Below, in pieces: positions 31,881-41,059 of a DNA stretch of 64,000 bases (positions are counted from its first letter, which is position 1; the number at the start of each line of letters is the position of its first letter). Where the stretch lies: positions 4,248 to 68,247 of the forward strand of contig CAYQQR010000019.1 in NCBI GenBank assembly GCA_964420035.1. Reading direction: 5' to 3'. The notes below the pieces were generated by a model. It was not told where the DNA came from. It saw only the letters and a list, made by a program, of their open reading frames with translations, and ran no database searches. The translations under genes were made by a program, and so were the position numbers. Source of the stretch: CAYQQR01 sp964420035. GTDB lineage: Bacteria > Bacteroidota > Bacteroidia > Bacteroidales > SM23-62.

Positions 31881-33248
31881 ATGGCTCAATTTGAAATAGT
31901 TATGCCCAAAATGGGGGAGAGCGTCGAAGAGGCGACCATCACAAAATGGTTCGTTTCGGAGGGAGATATGGTGGAGGAAGACGATGTTCTGCTCGAAATT
32001 GCCACCGATAAGGTGGACTCCGAAATACCCAGTCCGGTCGCCGGGAAAATTACCGGCATCAAATTCAGGGAAGACGACAAAGTTGAAGTAGGACAGGTTA
32101 TTGCCATCATTGATATGGAGGGCGAAGAAGGAGGGGATCAGGAAGAGAAAGGAGAAAAGGCAGCAGCGGCGGCAGCCGCGGGAGAAGAAAAAGAAGAGGA
32201 TAAAGAAGAAGAGAAGGAAGAGAAACCAGCAGCAACGGCAGGACAAGAAAAAAAAGAAAAAGAAGCGGGCAGGGAAATCTCCCGGAAAACCGGATCAGAC
32301 CGGTTCTACAGCCCCCTGGTGCGTAACATCGCCCGAAAGGAAAATATCCCGCGGGAAGAGCTTGACAGTATTGAAGGCAGCGGACGGAACGGCCGGGTGC
32401 AAAAAGGAGATATACTGAAGTACCTGGAAGAAAAGAAAGAAGGTAAGGCAGCCCCCGGTGCTGAGCCGGAAGCTGCAAAAGCGGAAGAGAAGAAAGAAAC
32501 TGCTCCGGCAGCCCCGAAAGCATCGCCTTCAGTGAGTGCCGAAGACGAGATTGTCGAAATGGACCGCATGCGGAAGATGATTGCCGAACATATGATCCGT
32601 TCGAGGCAGACTTCGGCTCACGTTACGAACATCATTGAGGCAGATGTGACCAACATAGTAATGTGGCGGGAGAAAGTGAAGAAAACATTCCAGGAAAGGG
32701 AAGGTACGAAACTGACCTTCCTGCCCATAATCCTGGAACCCATAGCCAAACTGCTGAAGGAATTTCCAAGGATCAATGCCAGTGTCGACGGCAACAAGAT
32801 GATCCTCAGAAAACGGATCAACCTGGGCATCGCTGTGGCCCTGCCCAACAACAACCTTATCGTTCCCGTTATCAGGGATGCCGACCAGCTGAACCTGATC
32901 GGCATGGCCATCGAGATGAATCGTTTGGCCGACGCGGCCCGTAACAATAAACTCAATCCCGACGACATCCAGGGGGGTACCTTTTCCATCTCGAACTTCG
33001 GTACCTTCCGCAACCTTACGGGGACCCCAATAATCAACCAGCCACAGGTGGCCATCCTGGCGGTAGGAACTATCGAGAAGAAGCCTGCAGTGGTGGAGAC
33101 CCCCACCGGTGATGTGATCGCCATACGGCACAAGATGTTCCTTTCACTGACCTACGATCATCGCATTGTGGATGGTGCGTTGGCCGGTGAATTCCTCAGG
33201 AAATTGGCCGACAGGCTGGAATCATTCGATGTAAACAGAAGCTTATAA
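31881..33248 (+). CDS. 2-oxoacid dehydrogenase complex E2 (dihydrolipoyl acyltransferase)
   Basis: Core of a 2-oxoacid dehydrogenase complex. In order: lipoyl domain (1-78, lipoylated Lys44 in ATDKVDSE), an unusually charged Glu/Lys/Ala linker (about 80-140), peripheral-subunit-binding domain (about 146-182, SPLVRNIARKENI), a second Ala/Lys/Glu linker, and the catalytic domain ending with DHRIVDGAL (catalytic His about 428). One lipoyl domain is typical of branched-chain or pyruvate E2 outside enterobacteria. The next gene, 10 bp downstream, encodes the fused E1. No E3 gene is in the window. Branched-chain substrates are likely from the pairing but not proven. Confidence 0.94.
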   Translation: MAQFEIVMPKMGESVEEATITKWFVSEGDMVEEDDVLLEIATDKVDSEIPSPVAGKITGIKFREDDKVEVGQVIAIIDMEGEEGGDQEEKGEKAAAAAAAGEEKEEDKEEEKEEKPAATAGQEKKEKEAGREISRKTGSDRFYSPLVRNIARKENIPREELDSIEGSGRNGRVQKGDILKYLEEKKEGKAAPGAEPEAAKAEEKKETAPAAPKASPSVSAEDEIVEMDRMRKMIAEHMIRSRQTSAHVTNIIEADVTNIVMWREKVKKTFQEREGTKLTFLPIILEPIAKLLKEFPRINASVDGNKMILRKRINLGIAVALPNNNLIVPVIRDADQLNLIGMAIEMNRLADAARNNKLNPDDIQGGTFSISNFGTFRNLTGTPIINQPQVAILAVGTIEKKPAVVETPTGDVIAIRHKMFLSLTYDHRIVDGALAGEFLRKLADRLESFDVNRSL

Positions 33249-33258
33249 TATTCTACAT

Positions 33259-35304
33259 ATGGCAAGAAAAGACAGAACCCATAGCATTAAGAAAACAGAC
33301 AGGAAAACCCTTGAAAAGTGGTTTCGACTGATGGTACTCGGCCGTGCACTGGACGACCGGGCGCCCAATTATCTCAAGCAAGCCATCGGATGGTCCTACC
33401 ATGCCCCCTGTGCGGGTCATGATGCCATCCAGCTGGCTATAGGCCAGGTGTTCGATAAGGAACAGGATTATCTTTTTCCCTATTACAGGGACCTGATGAC
33501 CAATGTTTCTGCCGGTCTTACGGCCAAGGAGATCATCCTGAACGGTATCTCCAAAGATGACGATGTGGCCGGCGGCGGAAGACACATGTCCAACCACTTT
33601 GCCAAACCGGATTGGAACATCCAGAATGTTTCCTCCTGTACGGGAAACCAGGCCCAGCACGCCGTTGGTGTGGCCAGGGCCATCAAGCAGTATGATGCCA
33701 GGGGTGTCGCCATCTGCTCCCAGGGTGAATCCTCCTTTTCGGAAGGATACGTTTATGAGGCGGTTAATGGGGCATCCAGGGAGAAACTTCCGGTAATGTT
33801 CGTGGTACAGGATAACGGTTATGGGATATCGGTACCCAAAGAGGACCAGACGGCACGGGCCAAGGTGGTAGATAACTTCACGGGTTTCAAGAACCTGAAG
33901 ATCATGAAATGCAACGGGAAGGATGTCTTTGATTCCATCAATACCCTTCTGGAAGCAAAGAAACACATTGAAGAACACGAGGAACCCGTGCTGATTCACG
34001 CCCACTGCGTCCGGATTCACTCGCATTCCAACTCGGACCGGCATGAACTGTACCGCGATGATTATGAATTAAACCATGTCATGCAGTACGATCCGGTAGC
34101 GAAATACAGGCGGCTTTTACTGCGTTACGAGCGTTTTACAGAGAAAGAACTTGAAAAAATAGAAGAAGAGGTCAAGGAAGAAGTAAAATCAGCCCACAAA
34201 GCTGCACTTAAAGCAGCGGACCCTTCCCCGGAGTCCATCCACGATTTCGTGATGCCCGGGCCCTATAAGCCTGAAAAATATACACACGGCACCCATGATC
34301 ACGACGGGGAGCCGGTCAAACTGGTTGAAGCCCTCAACAAAACGCTCAAAGAGGAATTTCGTCACAATCCGGATACCTTTATCTGGGGACAGGATATTGC
34401 CTATAAGGAAAAAGGCGGCGTGTTCAACGTGACCAAAGGTATGCAGCAGGAATTCGGGAAGGACCGGGTTTTCAATGCGCCCATAGCCGAAGATTATATT
34501 ATGGGTACGGCCAACGGCATGAGCCGCTTTAACGATAAACTGCGTATTGTCGTGGAAGGTGCGGAATTTGCCGACTATTTCTGGCCGTCGATGGAGCAGT
34601 TCGTTGAAATGACCCATGAATACTGGCGCACCAGGGGACAGTTTTCTCCTAACGTAACCGTGCGGCTTGCATCCGGCGGCTATATCGGCGGTGGATTGTA
34701 TCACTCGCAAACTATAGAAGGTGCACTGACCACCTTCCCGGGAACCCGGGTGGTGTACCCCTCCTTTGCCGATGACGCAGCGGGCCTTTTGCGTACCAGC
34801 ATTCGGTCCAGGGGAATGACCATGTTCCTGGAACCCAAGGCACTCTATAATTCCAATAAAGCGGCAACCCCCGTTCCCGAAGATTTTGAGGTACCCTTCG
34901 GTAAAGCACGAATCCGCAGGGAAGGGAAGGACCTGACCATCCTTACCTATGGAAATACCACCCACATGTGCCTGGAAGCAGCCGAAAAGATCGCTGAAGA
35001 TATGAAGGCCGAAGCCGAGGTGATCGACCTCAGGTCCCTGATCCCCCTGGATAAAGATACCATCCTGGGATCCATTAAGAAAACCGGGAAGGTGCTTATC
35101 GCTCATGAGGATAAGGTGTTCGGGGGATTTGGCGGAGAACTGGCAGGGATCATAGCCCAGGAAGCCTTTGAATATTTAGACGGACCCCTGTTGCGGGTGG
35201 GATCGGAATTCACCCCTGTAGGATTCAACAGGATACTGGAAAAAGCCATATTGCCCGATACGGATAAGATACGCGAGGCTGCCAAGAAACTTATTGAATA
35301 TTAG
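33259..35304 (+). CDS. 2-oxoacid dehydrogenase E1, alpha and beta fused
   Basis: Thiamine-diphosphate enzyme that decarboxylates a 2-oxoacid and acylates E2. The 681 residues join an alpha part (1-~330; ThDP motif from SQGESSFSEGYVYEA to VVQDNGYGISVP) and a beta part (~350-681; FIWGQDIAYKEKGGVFNVTKG, IAEDYIMGTANG, FLEPKALYN, LRSLIPLDKDTI). This fused form is common in Bacteroidota and normally annotated as branched-chain alpha-keto acid dehydrogenase or pyruvate dehydrogenase E1. Cotranscribed with E2 (10-bp gap) and probably with the flavodoxin gene 21 bp downstream. Confidence 0.94.
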   Translation: MARKDRTHSIKKTDRKTLEKWFRLMVLGRALDDRAPNYLKQAIGWSYHAPCAGHDAIQLAIGQVFDKEQDYLFPYYRDLMTNVSAGLTAKEIILNGISKDDDVAGGGRHMSNHFAKPDWNIQNVSSCTGNQAQHAVGVARAIKQYDARGVAICSQGESSFSEGYVYEAVNGASREKLPVMFVVQDNGYGISVPKEDQTARAKVVDNFTGFKNLKIMKCNGKDVFDSINTLLEAKKHIEEHEEPVLIHAHCVRIHSHSNSDRHELYRDDYELNHVMQYDPVAKYRRLLLRYERFTEKELEKIEEEVKEEVKSAHKAALKAADPSPESIHDFVMPGPYKPEKYTHGTHDHDGEPVKLVEALNKTLKEEFRHNPDTFIWGQDIAYKEKGGVFNVTKGMQQEFGKDRVFNAPIAEDYIMGTANGMSRFNDKLRIVVEGAEFADYFWPSMEQFVEMTHEYWRTRGQFSPNVTVRLASGGYIGGGLYHSQTIEGALTTFPGTRVVYPSFADDAAGLLRTSIRSRGMTMFLEPKALYNSNKAATPVPEDFEVPFGKARIRREGKDLTILTYGNTTHMCLEAAEKIAEDMKAEAEVIDLRSLIPLDKDTILGSIKKTGKVLIAHEDKVFGGFGGELAGIIAQEAFEYLDGPLLRVGSEFTPVGFNRILEKAILPDTDKIREAAKKLIEY

Positions 35305-35325
35305 AAACGACCAAAATACTGCTTG

Positions 35326-35835
35326 ATGAAAAAAACAGGATTGTTTTATAGCTTCAATACCAATAAAACAGCCAAAGTGGCTGAGAAGATCAAAGATGCA
35401 TTCAAAGATGCCGAAATCGAAGCCGTCAATGTGGAGGATAGCATCACCGGTGACAGTTTTTCCGGTTACGATAACCTGATTTGTGGCGTTTCCACCTGGT
35501 TCGACGGGGAATTGCCCAACTACTGGGATGAATTTGTGCCCGACCTGGAAGATACCGACCTGAAAGGAAAGAAAGTGGCCCTCTTCGGCTTGGGCGACCA
35601 GAAAAACTACCCTGAGAATTTCGTGGATGGGATTGGACTCCTGGGCGAGATACTTGAAGGATCCGGCGCCCAACTGGTGGGCTTTACCTCCCGGGAAGGC
35701 TATGAATATGAATCCTCAAGAGCCGAAAGGGAAGATCAGTTCATGGGCCTGGCCATCGACTTTGAAAATCAGTCGAAGATGACCGACGAAAGAATCAATA
35801 AATGGGTGGAACAACTGAAAAAGGAACTCGACTGA
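35326..35835 (+). CDS. fldA: Flavodoxin
   Basis: Small FMN electron carrier of 169 residues, long-chain type. The phosphate loop is FYSFNTNKTAKVAEKI (residues 6-21; the usual T/S-x-T-G-x-T pattern is reduced to SFNTNKT), with the isoalloxazine loops STWFDGELPNYW (about 57-68) and GLGDQKNYPENFVDG (about 89-103). ATG 35326 is preferred over the TTG 1 codon upstream. It may supply electrons between 2-oxoacid oxidation and reductive enzymes; its place after the E1 gene suggests expression with it. Flavodoxins often replace ferredoxin under iron limitation. Confidence 0.92.
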   Translation: MKKTGLFYSFNTNKTAKVAEKIKDAFKDAEIEAVNVEDSITGDSFSGYDNLICGVSTWFDGELPNYWDEFVPDLEDTDLKGKKVALFGLGDQKNYPENFVDGIGLLGEILEGSGAQLVGFTSREGYEYESSRAEREDQFMGLAIDFENQSKMTDERINKWVEQLKKELD

Positions 35836-35940
35836 TCTTTTATCCTTTTCCCCCGCGCGATATTTATGACTTTAATGTTTCTTTATTCATAAATATTTAT
35901 TTTTTTTGCATTATTAATTATAGTTGTTAAGAAAGAAACT

Positions 35941-35969
35941 ACTGCATGTTATGAACTGTAACATGCAGT
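35941..35969 (+). promoter_or_regulatory. Perfect 11-bp hairpin just before leuA (candidate attenuator)
   Basis: ACTGCATGTTA (35941-35951) pairs exactly with TAACATGCAGT (35959-35969) around a 7-nt loop, and is followed by the U-rich run up to the leuA ATG at 35984. It could be a Rho-independent attenuator or control ribosome access. I see no Leu-rich leader peptide upstream. Confidence 0.55.
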
Positions 35970-35983
35970 TTTATTATTGTTTT

Positions 35984-37486
35984 ATGAATAAAGACAAAGT
36001 TTATGTTTTCGACACCACCCTCAGGGATGGTGAGCAGGTTCCCGGCTGCCAGCTGAATACGATCGAAAAAATTGAAGTGGCTGTTGCGCTTGAACAGTTG
36101 GGCGTGGACGTCATTGAAGCCGGATTCCCAATCTCCAGTCCGGGTGATTTCAATTCGGTGGTTGAAATAGCAAAGAATGTCAAGGAGCCTACTATCTGCG
36201 GATTGACACGGGCCGTGAAAAAAGACATCGAAGTTGCTGCAGAAGCTTTGCAGCATGCGTCAAAACCCCGGATTCACACCGGTATCGGGACCTCTTATTA
36301 TCACATTAATTACAAGCTGAATTCCAACCAGGAGGCCGTTATTGAACGTGCCGTTGAAGCGGTTGAATATGCCAAAAAGTTTGTCGAAGATGTGGAATTC
36401 TATGCCGAGGATGCCGGCCGGACAGAGAATAAATACCTGGCCCGGGTCATCGAAGCGGTTATAGCAGCCGGGGCCACCGTGGTCAATATCCCCGACACCA
36501 CGGGATATACCCTGCCGGACGAGTACGGGAGAAAGATCCGATACCTTAAGGAGCACGTGAAGAACATCGACCAGGCCATCATTTCGACCCATTGTCATAA
36601 CGACCTGGGCATGGCTACGGCCAACACCATTTCGGGCGTGATGAACGGAGCCCGGCAGGTGGAGGTCACCATCAACGGCATTGGTGAACGGGCCGGTAAC
36701 ACTTCCCTGGAAGAGGTGGTGATGATCCTTAAAAGCAGGAAGCACATCAAGCTGCACACCGGGATCAATCCCAGGAAGATATTCCCGACCAGCCGCCTGG
36801 TTTCCACCCTGATGCGTATGCCCGTGCAACCCAACAAGGCCATCGTGGGGCGGAACGCTTTCGCCCATTCCTCCGGAATCCACCAGGATGGTGTACTGAA
36901 ACGCAGGGAAAATTACGAGATCATCAATCCGCGCAGCGTAGGCATCAATGAATCCAGCATTTTACTCACAGCAAGAAGCGGGCGGGCCGCCCTGAAGCAC
37001 AGGCTCGAAAAGCTGGGGTTCAAGCTGGATAAGAAAGCTCTGGATAACCTCTACGAAGAGTTTTTAAAACTGGCCGATTCCAAGAAAGAGATCACTGATG
37101 AAGATTTGCGGGTGCTGGCCGGTATGGAGGCCCGGCAGGAGAGAAGGGTGAAGCTGGAAAACCTGCAGGTCTTCTGCGGAGGGGGTAAAAAAGCCATACC
37201 TATGGCAACGGTCCAACTTATCGTGGATGGAGAGCTTGTAACCGAAACAGCTACGGGGAACGGTCCTATCGATGCATCCTTTTCAGCAGTGCTGCAGATC
37301 ATTAAAAAGAAGATCAGGCTGGAGGAATTTTTGATACAGGCCATCACCCGGGGTAAGGAAGACCTTGGGAAGGTTCATATACAAATTGAACACAAAGGGG
37401 TGATGTATTACGGATTCGCCGGGGATACCGATATCATCCGTGCCTCCGTAAAAGCCTACCTGGACGCAATAGCACAAATCGTATAA
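35984..37486 (+). CDS. leuA: 2-isopropylmalate synthase
   Basis: Condenses 2-oxoisovalerate with acetyl-CoA, the first leucine-specific step. ATG 35984 begins the conserved DKVYVFDTTLRDGEQVPG; a longer frame from 35924 would translate through the upstream hairpin. The 500-residue protein has the HMGL-like TIM barrel (metal-binding His in STHCHNDLGMA, NGIGERAGN, ASSGIHQDG is read here as AHSSGIHQDG) and a C-terminal LeuA regulatory dimer domain (about 385-500) that binds leucine. First gene of leuACDB, followed by a 124-bp spacer filled by an intergenic repeat. Confidence 0.96.
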   Translation: MNKDKVYVFDTTLRDGEQVPGCQLNTIEKIEVAVALEQLGVDVIEAGFPISSPGDFNSVVEIAKNVKEPTICGLTRAVKKDIEVAAEALQHASKPRIHTGIGTSYYHINYKLNSNQEAVIERAVEAVEYAKKFVEDVEFYAEDAGRTENKYLARVIEAVIAAGATVVNIPDTTGYTLPDEYGRKIRYLKEHVKNIDQAIISTHCHNDLGMATANTISGVMNGARQVEVTINGIGERAGNTSLEEVVMILKSRKHIKLHTGINPRKIFPTSRLVSTLMRMPVQPNKAIVGRNAFAHSSGIHQDGVLKRRENYEIINPRSVGINESSILLTARSGRAALKHRLEKLGFKLDKKALDNLYEEFLKLADSKKEITDEDLRVLAGMEARQERRVKLENLQVFCGGGKKAIPMATVQLIVDGELVTETATGNGPIDASFSAVLQIIKKKIRLEEFLIQAITRGKEDLGKVHIQIEHKGVMYYGFAGDTDIIRASVKAYLDAIAQIV

Positions 37487-37605
37487 TTACGGATTACGGA
37501 TTACGCCTGCCTGATAGGTAGGCAGAGATTACAGATTCACACTCACACACTAAACACACATACGATCCGCAATCAGTAATCAGCAATTCGCGATTCAATT
37601 ATTGA
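37486..37605. repeat. GGATTACG-type intergenic repeat between leuA and leuC
   Basis: TTACGGATTACGGATTACGCCTGCCTGATAGG and the right part with CGATCCGCAATCAGTAATCAG flank a CACACTAAACACACA stretch, as in the repeat at 23440. It separates genes of one operon, so transcription may read through it. Confidence 0.75.
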
Positions 37606-37610
37606 TTTAA

Positions 37611-38984
37611 ATGGCTAAGACTTTATTCGACAAAATTTGGGATGTACACGTGGTGGAAAATGTTCCTAACGGACCCGATGTTTTGTACATCGACAAGCAC
37701 TTCATCCATGAGGTGACTTCCCCGCAGGCTTTTGCCGGACTCGACCAGCGGGGCATTAAGGTCCTGCGGCCGGAACGTACCGTGGCCACCGCTGATCACA
37801 ATGTGCCTACAGCCAATCAGCACCTTCCCATCCAGGAGGCGCTTTCACGCAAGCAGGTTCAGACTCTGGAAAACAATTGTGAGCGGCATGGGATTGAATT
37901 GTATGGACTGAATCACCCCTATCAGGGCATTGTTCATGTGATTGGCCCGGAACTGGGCATCACCCAGCCGGGTAGGACCATTGTATGTGGCGACAGTCAT
38001 ACTTCCACCCATGGTGCCTTCGGCGCCCTGGCCTTTGGGATAGGGACCAGCGAGGTGGAAATGGTTCTGGCCTCCCAGTGCGTGCTCCAGGCCCGGCCCA
38101 AAACCATGGAGATACGGGTCGAAGGGGACCTTCCCGAAGGGACCACCGCCAAGGATATCATCCTGTATGTCATTTCAAGGCAGACCACCAGCGGGGGGAC
38201 TGGGCATTTCGTGGAATATGCCGGTTCTGCCGTTCGCGGATTGTCGATGGAAGGGCGTATGACCATCTGTAACATGAGCATTGAAATGGGAGCCCGCGGC
38301 GGGATGATCGCGCCCGACCAGATCACCTTCGATTACATCAAGGGCCGCCTGTTTGCACCCAAATGTGAGGATTTCAAAGAGGCAAGGCGAAGCTGGGAAA
38401 AACTTGTAAGCGACCCCGGGGCCCCTTTCGATAAGACCTTTACCTACGAAGCTTCCGATATTAGCCCTATGATCACCTACGGGACCAATCCGGGCATGGG
38501 GATGAAGATCACCGACCGTATACCCGACCTGGGAAAGGCAGGAGAGAAAGCCATGGCTTATATGGATCTCAGGCCCGGTGAGCAGCTGCTGGGCAAGAAG
38601 ATCCGCTATGTATTTATGGGTAGCTGTACCAATGCCCGGATCGAGGATTTCAGGGCCATAGCCGATATTGTAAAAGGAAAACAAAAAGCTCCCCATGTCA
38701 ATGCCTACCTGATCCCCGGATCCAACCAGGTGCTGAAGCAGATCCAGGAAGAGGGGATCGAAGAGATCCTGGAATCGGCGGGTTTTGAGGTACGGCAACC
38801 CGGATGCTCGGCCTGCCTGGGCATGAATGAAGATAAGGTCCCGCCCGGCGAGTATTGTGTTTCCACCTCCAACAGGAATTTCGAGGGAAGGCAGGGACCC
38901 GGTGCGCGAACCTTCCTGGTGAGCCCGGGAACTGCCGCGGCCACCGCGATTGCAGGAAAAATCACTGATATCCATCATTTATAG
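37611..38984 (+). CDS. leuC: 3-isopropylmalate dehydratase large subunit
   Basis: Aconitase-family isomerase with LeuD, converting 2- to 3-isopropylmalate. The 457 residues include CGDSHTSTHGAFGALAFGIG and the 4Fe-4S ligands in MGSCTNARIED and QPGCSACLGMN. ATG 37611; ends 3 bp before leuD, so the subunits are cotranslated. The N-terminal MAKTLFDKIWDVHVV is typical of the LeuC (not aconitase) branch. Confidence 0.97.
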   Translation: MAKTLFDKIWDVHVVENVPNGPDVLYIDKHFIHEVTSPQAFAGLDQRGIKVLRPERTVATADHNVPTANQHLPIQEALSRKQVQTLENNCERHGIELYGLNHPYQGIVHVIGPELGITQPGRTIVCGDSHTSTHGAFGALAFGIGTSEVEMVLASQCVLQARPKTMEIRVEGDLPEGTTAKDIILYVISRQTTSGGTGHFVEYAGSAVRGLSMEGRMTICNMSIEMGARGGMIAPDQITFDYIKGRLFAPKCEDFKEARRSWEKLVSDPGAPFDKTFTYEASDISPMITYGTNPGMGMKITDRIPDLGKAGEKAMAYMDLRPGEQLLGKKIRYVFMGSCTNARIEDFRAIADIVKGKQKAPHVNAYLIPGSNQVLKQIQEEGIEEILESAGFEVRQPGCSACLGMNEDKVPPGEYCVSTSNRNFEGRQGPGARTFLVSPGTAAATAIAGKITDIHHL

Positions 38985-38987
38985 TTT

Positions 38988-39584
38988 ATGGAAAAGATAT
39001 CCGTCATACAATCCAGGTGTGTTCCATTGCCTGCAGAGGATGTGGACACCGACCAGATTATCCCGGCACGCTTTTTAAAGGCAACCGACAAGAAAGGTTT
39101 CGGGGAAAACCTTTTCAGGGACTGGCGCTATGATGCCCGGGGACAGCCCAGGAAAGATTTTGTGCTGAACAATCCGGAGTTCCATGGTTCCATTCTGCTG
39201 GCAGGAAGGAATTTCGGCAGCGGCTCCAGCAGGGAGCATGCTGCCTGGGCCCTGTATGACTATGGTTTTCGGGTGGTCGTCTCCAGCTTCTTTGCCGATA
39301 TTTTTAAAAATAATGCCCTGAACAACGGACTGCTGCCGGTCACCGTCAGCCAAGCATTTCTGGATATGCTGCTTCAGGATACACTGAATGATCCGGCCCA
39401 GGCGGTGCGCGTAGACCTGCCGGAGCAAACCATCACCCACCTGCAAAGCGGGGAAAAGGTAAGTTTTGAGATCAATCCCTACAAAAAGGAATGCCTGCTG
39501 AACGGCCAGGATGACATCGATTTCCTCCTCTCCCGGCTGGATGCCATCCGGAAATTTGAGAAAAACAGAAAACACCCATGGTAA
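38988..39584 (+). CDS. leuD: 3-isopropylmalate dehydratase small subunit
   Basis: Swivelling-domain partner of LeuC, 198 residues. Diagnostic motifs are DVDTDQIIPARFLK near residue 18, and GRNFGSGSSREHAAWAL (about 73-89), the substrate-recognition loop. It starts 3 bp after leuC and its stop overlaps the leuB start by 7 bp (39578-39584), consistent with translational coupling. Confidence 0.97.
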   Translation: MEKISVIQSRCVPLPAEDVDTDQIIPARFLKATDKKGFGENLFRDWRYDARGQPRKDFVLNNPEFHGSILLAGRNFGSGSSREHAAWALYDYGFRVVVSSFFADIFKNNALNNGLLPVTVSQAFLDMLLQDTLNDPAQAVRVDLPEQTITHLQSGEKVSFEINPYKKECLLNGQDDIDFLLSRLDAIRKFEKNRKHPW

Positions 39585-40627
39585 AATATTCCATAGTCCA
39601 CCTGCCCGGCGACGGTATTGGTCCGGAAGTTACCCGCCAGGCCATCAAGACCCTCCGGGCCGCCGGGGATCGTTTTAATTTTGAACTCAGCTTCACAGAT
39701 GGCTATATCGGGGCCGCGGCCATCCGTGCCACCGGGTCGGCCCTCCCTGAAGAAACCCTGGATGCCTGCCGGAAAGCGGACGCTATCCTGCTAGGGGCGG
39801 TCGGGGACCCGGAATTCGACATGGATCCCTCGGCGCCTGTCAGACCCGAACAGGGATTACTCAGAATACGCAAAGAAATGGGTCTCTATGCCAATCTTCG
39901 GCCCGTGCAGACTTTCCCCCTGCTTTATGATAAGAGTCCGCTCAAACGGGAAAAAATAGAAAATGTCGACTTTATCGTGTATCGCGAACTAACGGGGGGT
40001 ATTTATTTCGGGGAAAAGGGGAGAAAGGAGGATCATGCCTACGATCATTGCACTTATTCCCGGTACGAGGTGGAACGGATCGCCCACGATGCCTTTAAAG
40101 CAGCTATGCGCAGGAAAAGGAAGTTGATCCTGGTTGATAAAGCCAACGTACTGGAAACATCCCGGCTGTGGCGGTCCGTAGTGATGGAGATCGGAAAAAG
40201 CTATCCGGAAGTGGAACTGGACTTTATGTTCGTCGATAATGCCGCCATGCAGATTATTCTCAACCCCGGAGCCTTTGACGTGGTCCTTACGGAAAACATG
40301 TTCGGCGATATTCTCACCGATGAAGCATCCGTGATAACGGGTTCTCTCGGCATGCTGCCCTCAGCATCCCTGGGAAGTGATATCGGTTTGTTTGAGCCCG
40401 TCCACGGATCCTACCCCCAGGCAGCGGGCAAAAATATAGCCAATCCATTCGGGACCATCCTCTCGGCAGCCATGATGCTCGATCACCTGGGGCAGCAGGA
40501 AGCGGCCCTGGCCGTAAGAGGGGCCGTGGCCAAAGCTATTGAAGCGGAATATGTTTCCGGGGATATCTTACCGGACAAGGCGAAATCTACGGAAGAGATC
40601 GGCGATTTTGTCGCCTCGCTTATCTGA
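39578..40627 (+). CDS. leuB: 3-isopropylmalate dehydrogenase
   Basis: NAD-dependent oxidative decarboxylation of 3-isopropylmalate to 2-oxoisocaproate. The 349 residues show HLPGDGIGPEV at the start, RPEQGLLRIRKEMGLYANLRP (seen as EQGLLRIRKE and LYANLRP), the active-site RELTGGIYFGEKG with Tyr near 143, DKANVLETSRLW (Lys near 190), and ENMFGDILTDEAS with Mg-binding Asp. Last gene of leuACDB; the leucine pathway here lacks ilv genes in view. Confidence 0.97.
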   Translation: MVKYSIVHLPGDGIGPEVTRQAIKTLRAAGDRFNFELSFTDGYIGAAAIRATGSALPEETLDACRKADAILLGAVGDPEFDMDPSAPVRPEQGLLRIRKEMGLYANLRPVQTFPLLYDKSPLKREKIENVDFIVYRELTGGIYFGEKGRKEDHAYDHCTYSRYEVERIAHDAFKAAMRRKRKLILVDKANVLETSRLWRSVVMEIGKSYPEVELDFMFVDNAAMQIILNPGAFDVVLTENMFGDILTDEASVITGSLGMLPSASLGSDIGLFEPVHGSYPQAAGKNIANPFGTILSAAMMLDHLGQQEAALAVRGAVAKAIEAEYVSGDILPDKAKSTEEIGDFVASLI

Positions 40628-40651
40628 TCATTCCAGCGGAGACACGATGGT

Positions 40652-40918
40652 TTAACCCCTGAAAAAACTGTCTAAATAATTCAGCCTGATGGAATCGATA
40701 GGATTGACGGGCTTCATAGCCGAAGCGGCAGAATAGGATTCCATGGCACCCTCGCGGTCAATATCCACCCCTTCTATATGCAGGGTATAGGTTCTTCCGG
40801 GCTCACCGGCAAAGACTTCCCCGGTCTCGTACCACCCGGGCAGACTGACAGGTACATCGGCACCCAGCCAAACAGGTAAAGAAACAAACCATAAAAATCA
40901 CGGGACCGCTTTTTTCAT
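40652..40918 (-). pseudogene. Remnant of a DUF4249-type lipoprotein gene
   Basis: Reading from ATG at 40916-40918 the frame gives MKKAVP, a TGA stop, then continues open as a signal-like FLWFVSLPVWLGADVPVSLPG, and joins YETGEVFAGEPGRTYTLHIEG and KPVNPIDSIRLNYL before TAA at 40652. The GEPGRTYTL...PIDSI pattern is that of DUF4249 proteins, which accompany TonB receptors and are ~350-400 residues. Only ~88 codons remain, with an internal deletion and an in-frame stop, so this looks like decay. No receptor gene is nearby. Confidence 0.6.
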
Positions 40919-41059
40919 AAGATGGTGCTGACTTTATAAAGACAAAGATCGGGCTAAATGGTTGTTGGCGAGCTTACTTTTTTATTATGATTGGGTAAAT
41001 CCCCGGTTAAGCCGGGCATTCTTTAAGCAAAAAACGACTTAATTTGTTAAATTAATACA

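Noticed and set aside
32107..32523. Leu/Pro-rich frame antisense to the E2 linker
   Set aside because: Arises from the low-complexity Glu/Lys/Ala codons of the E2 linker on the plus strand.
35951..35986. Leader peptide MNCNMQFYYCF before leuA
   Set aside because: It has no leucine codons, lies inside the hairpin, and is in frame with leuA, so it is just the extended leuA frame.
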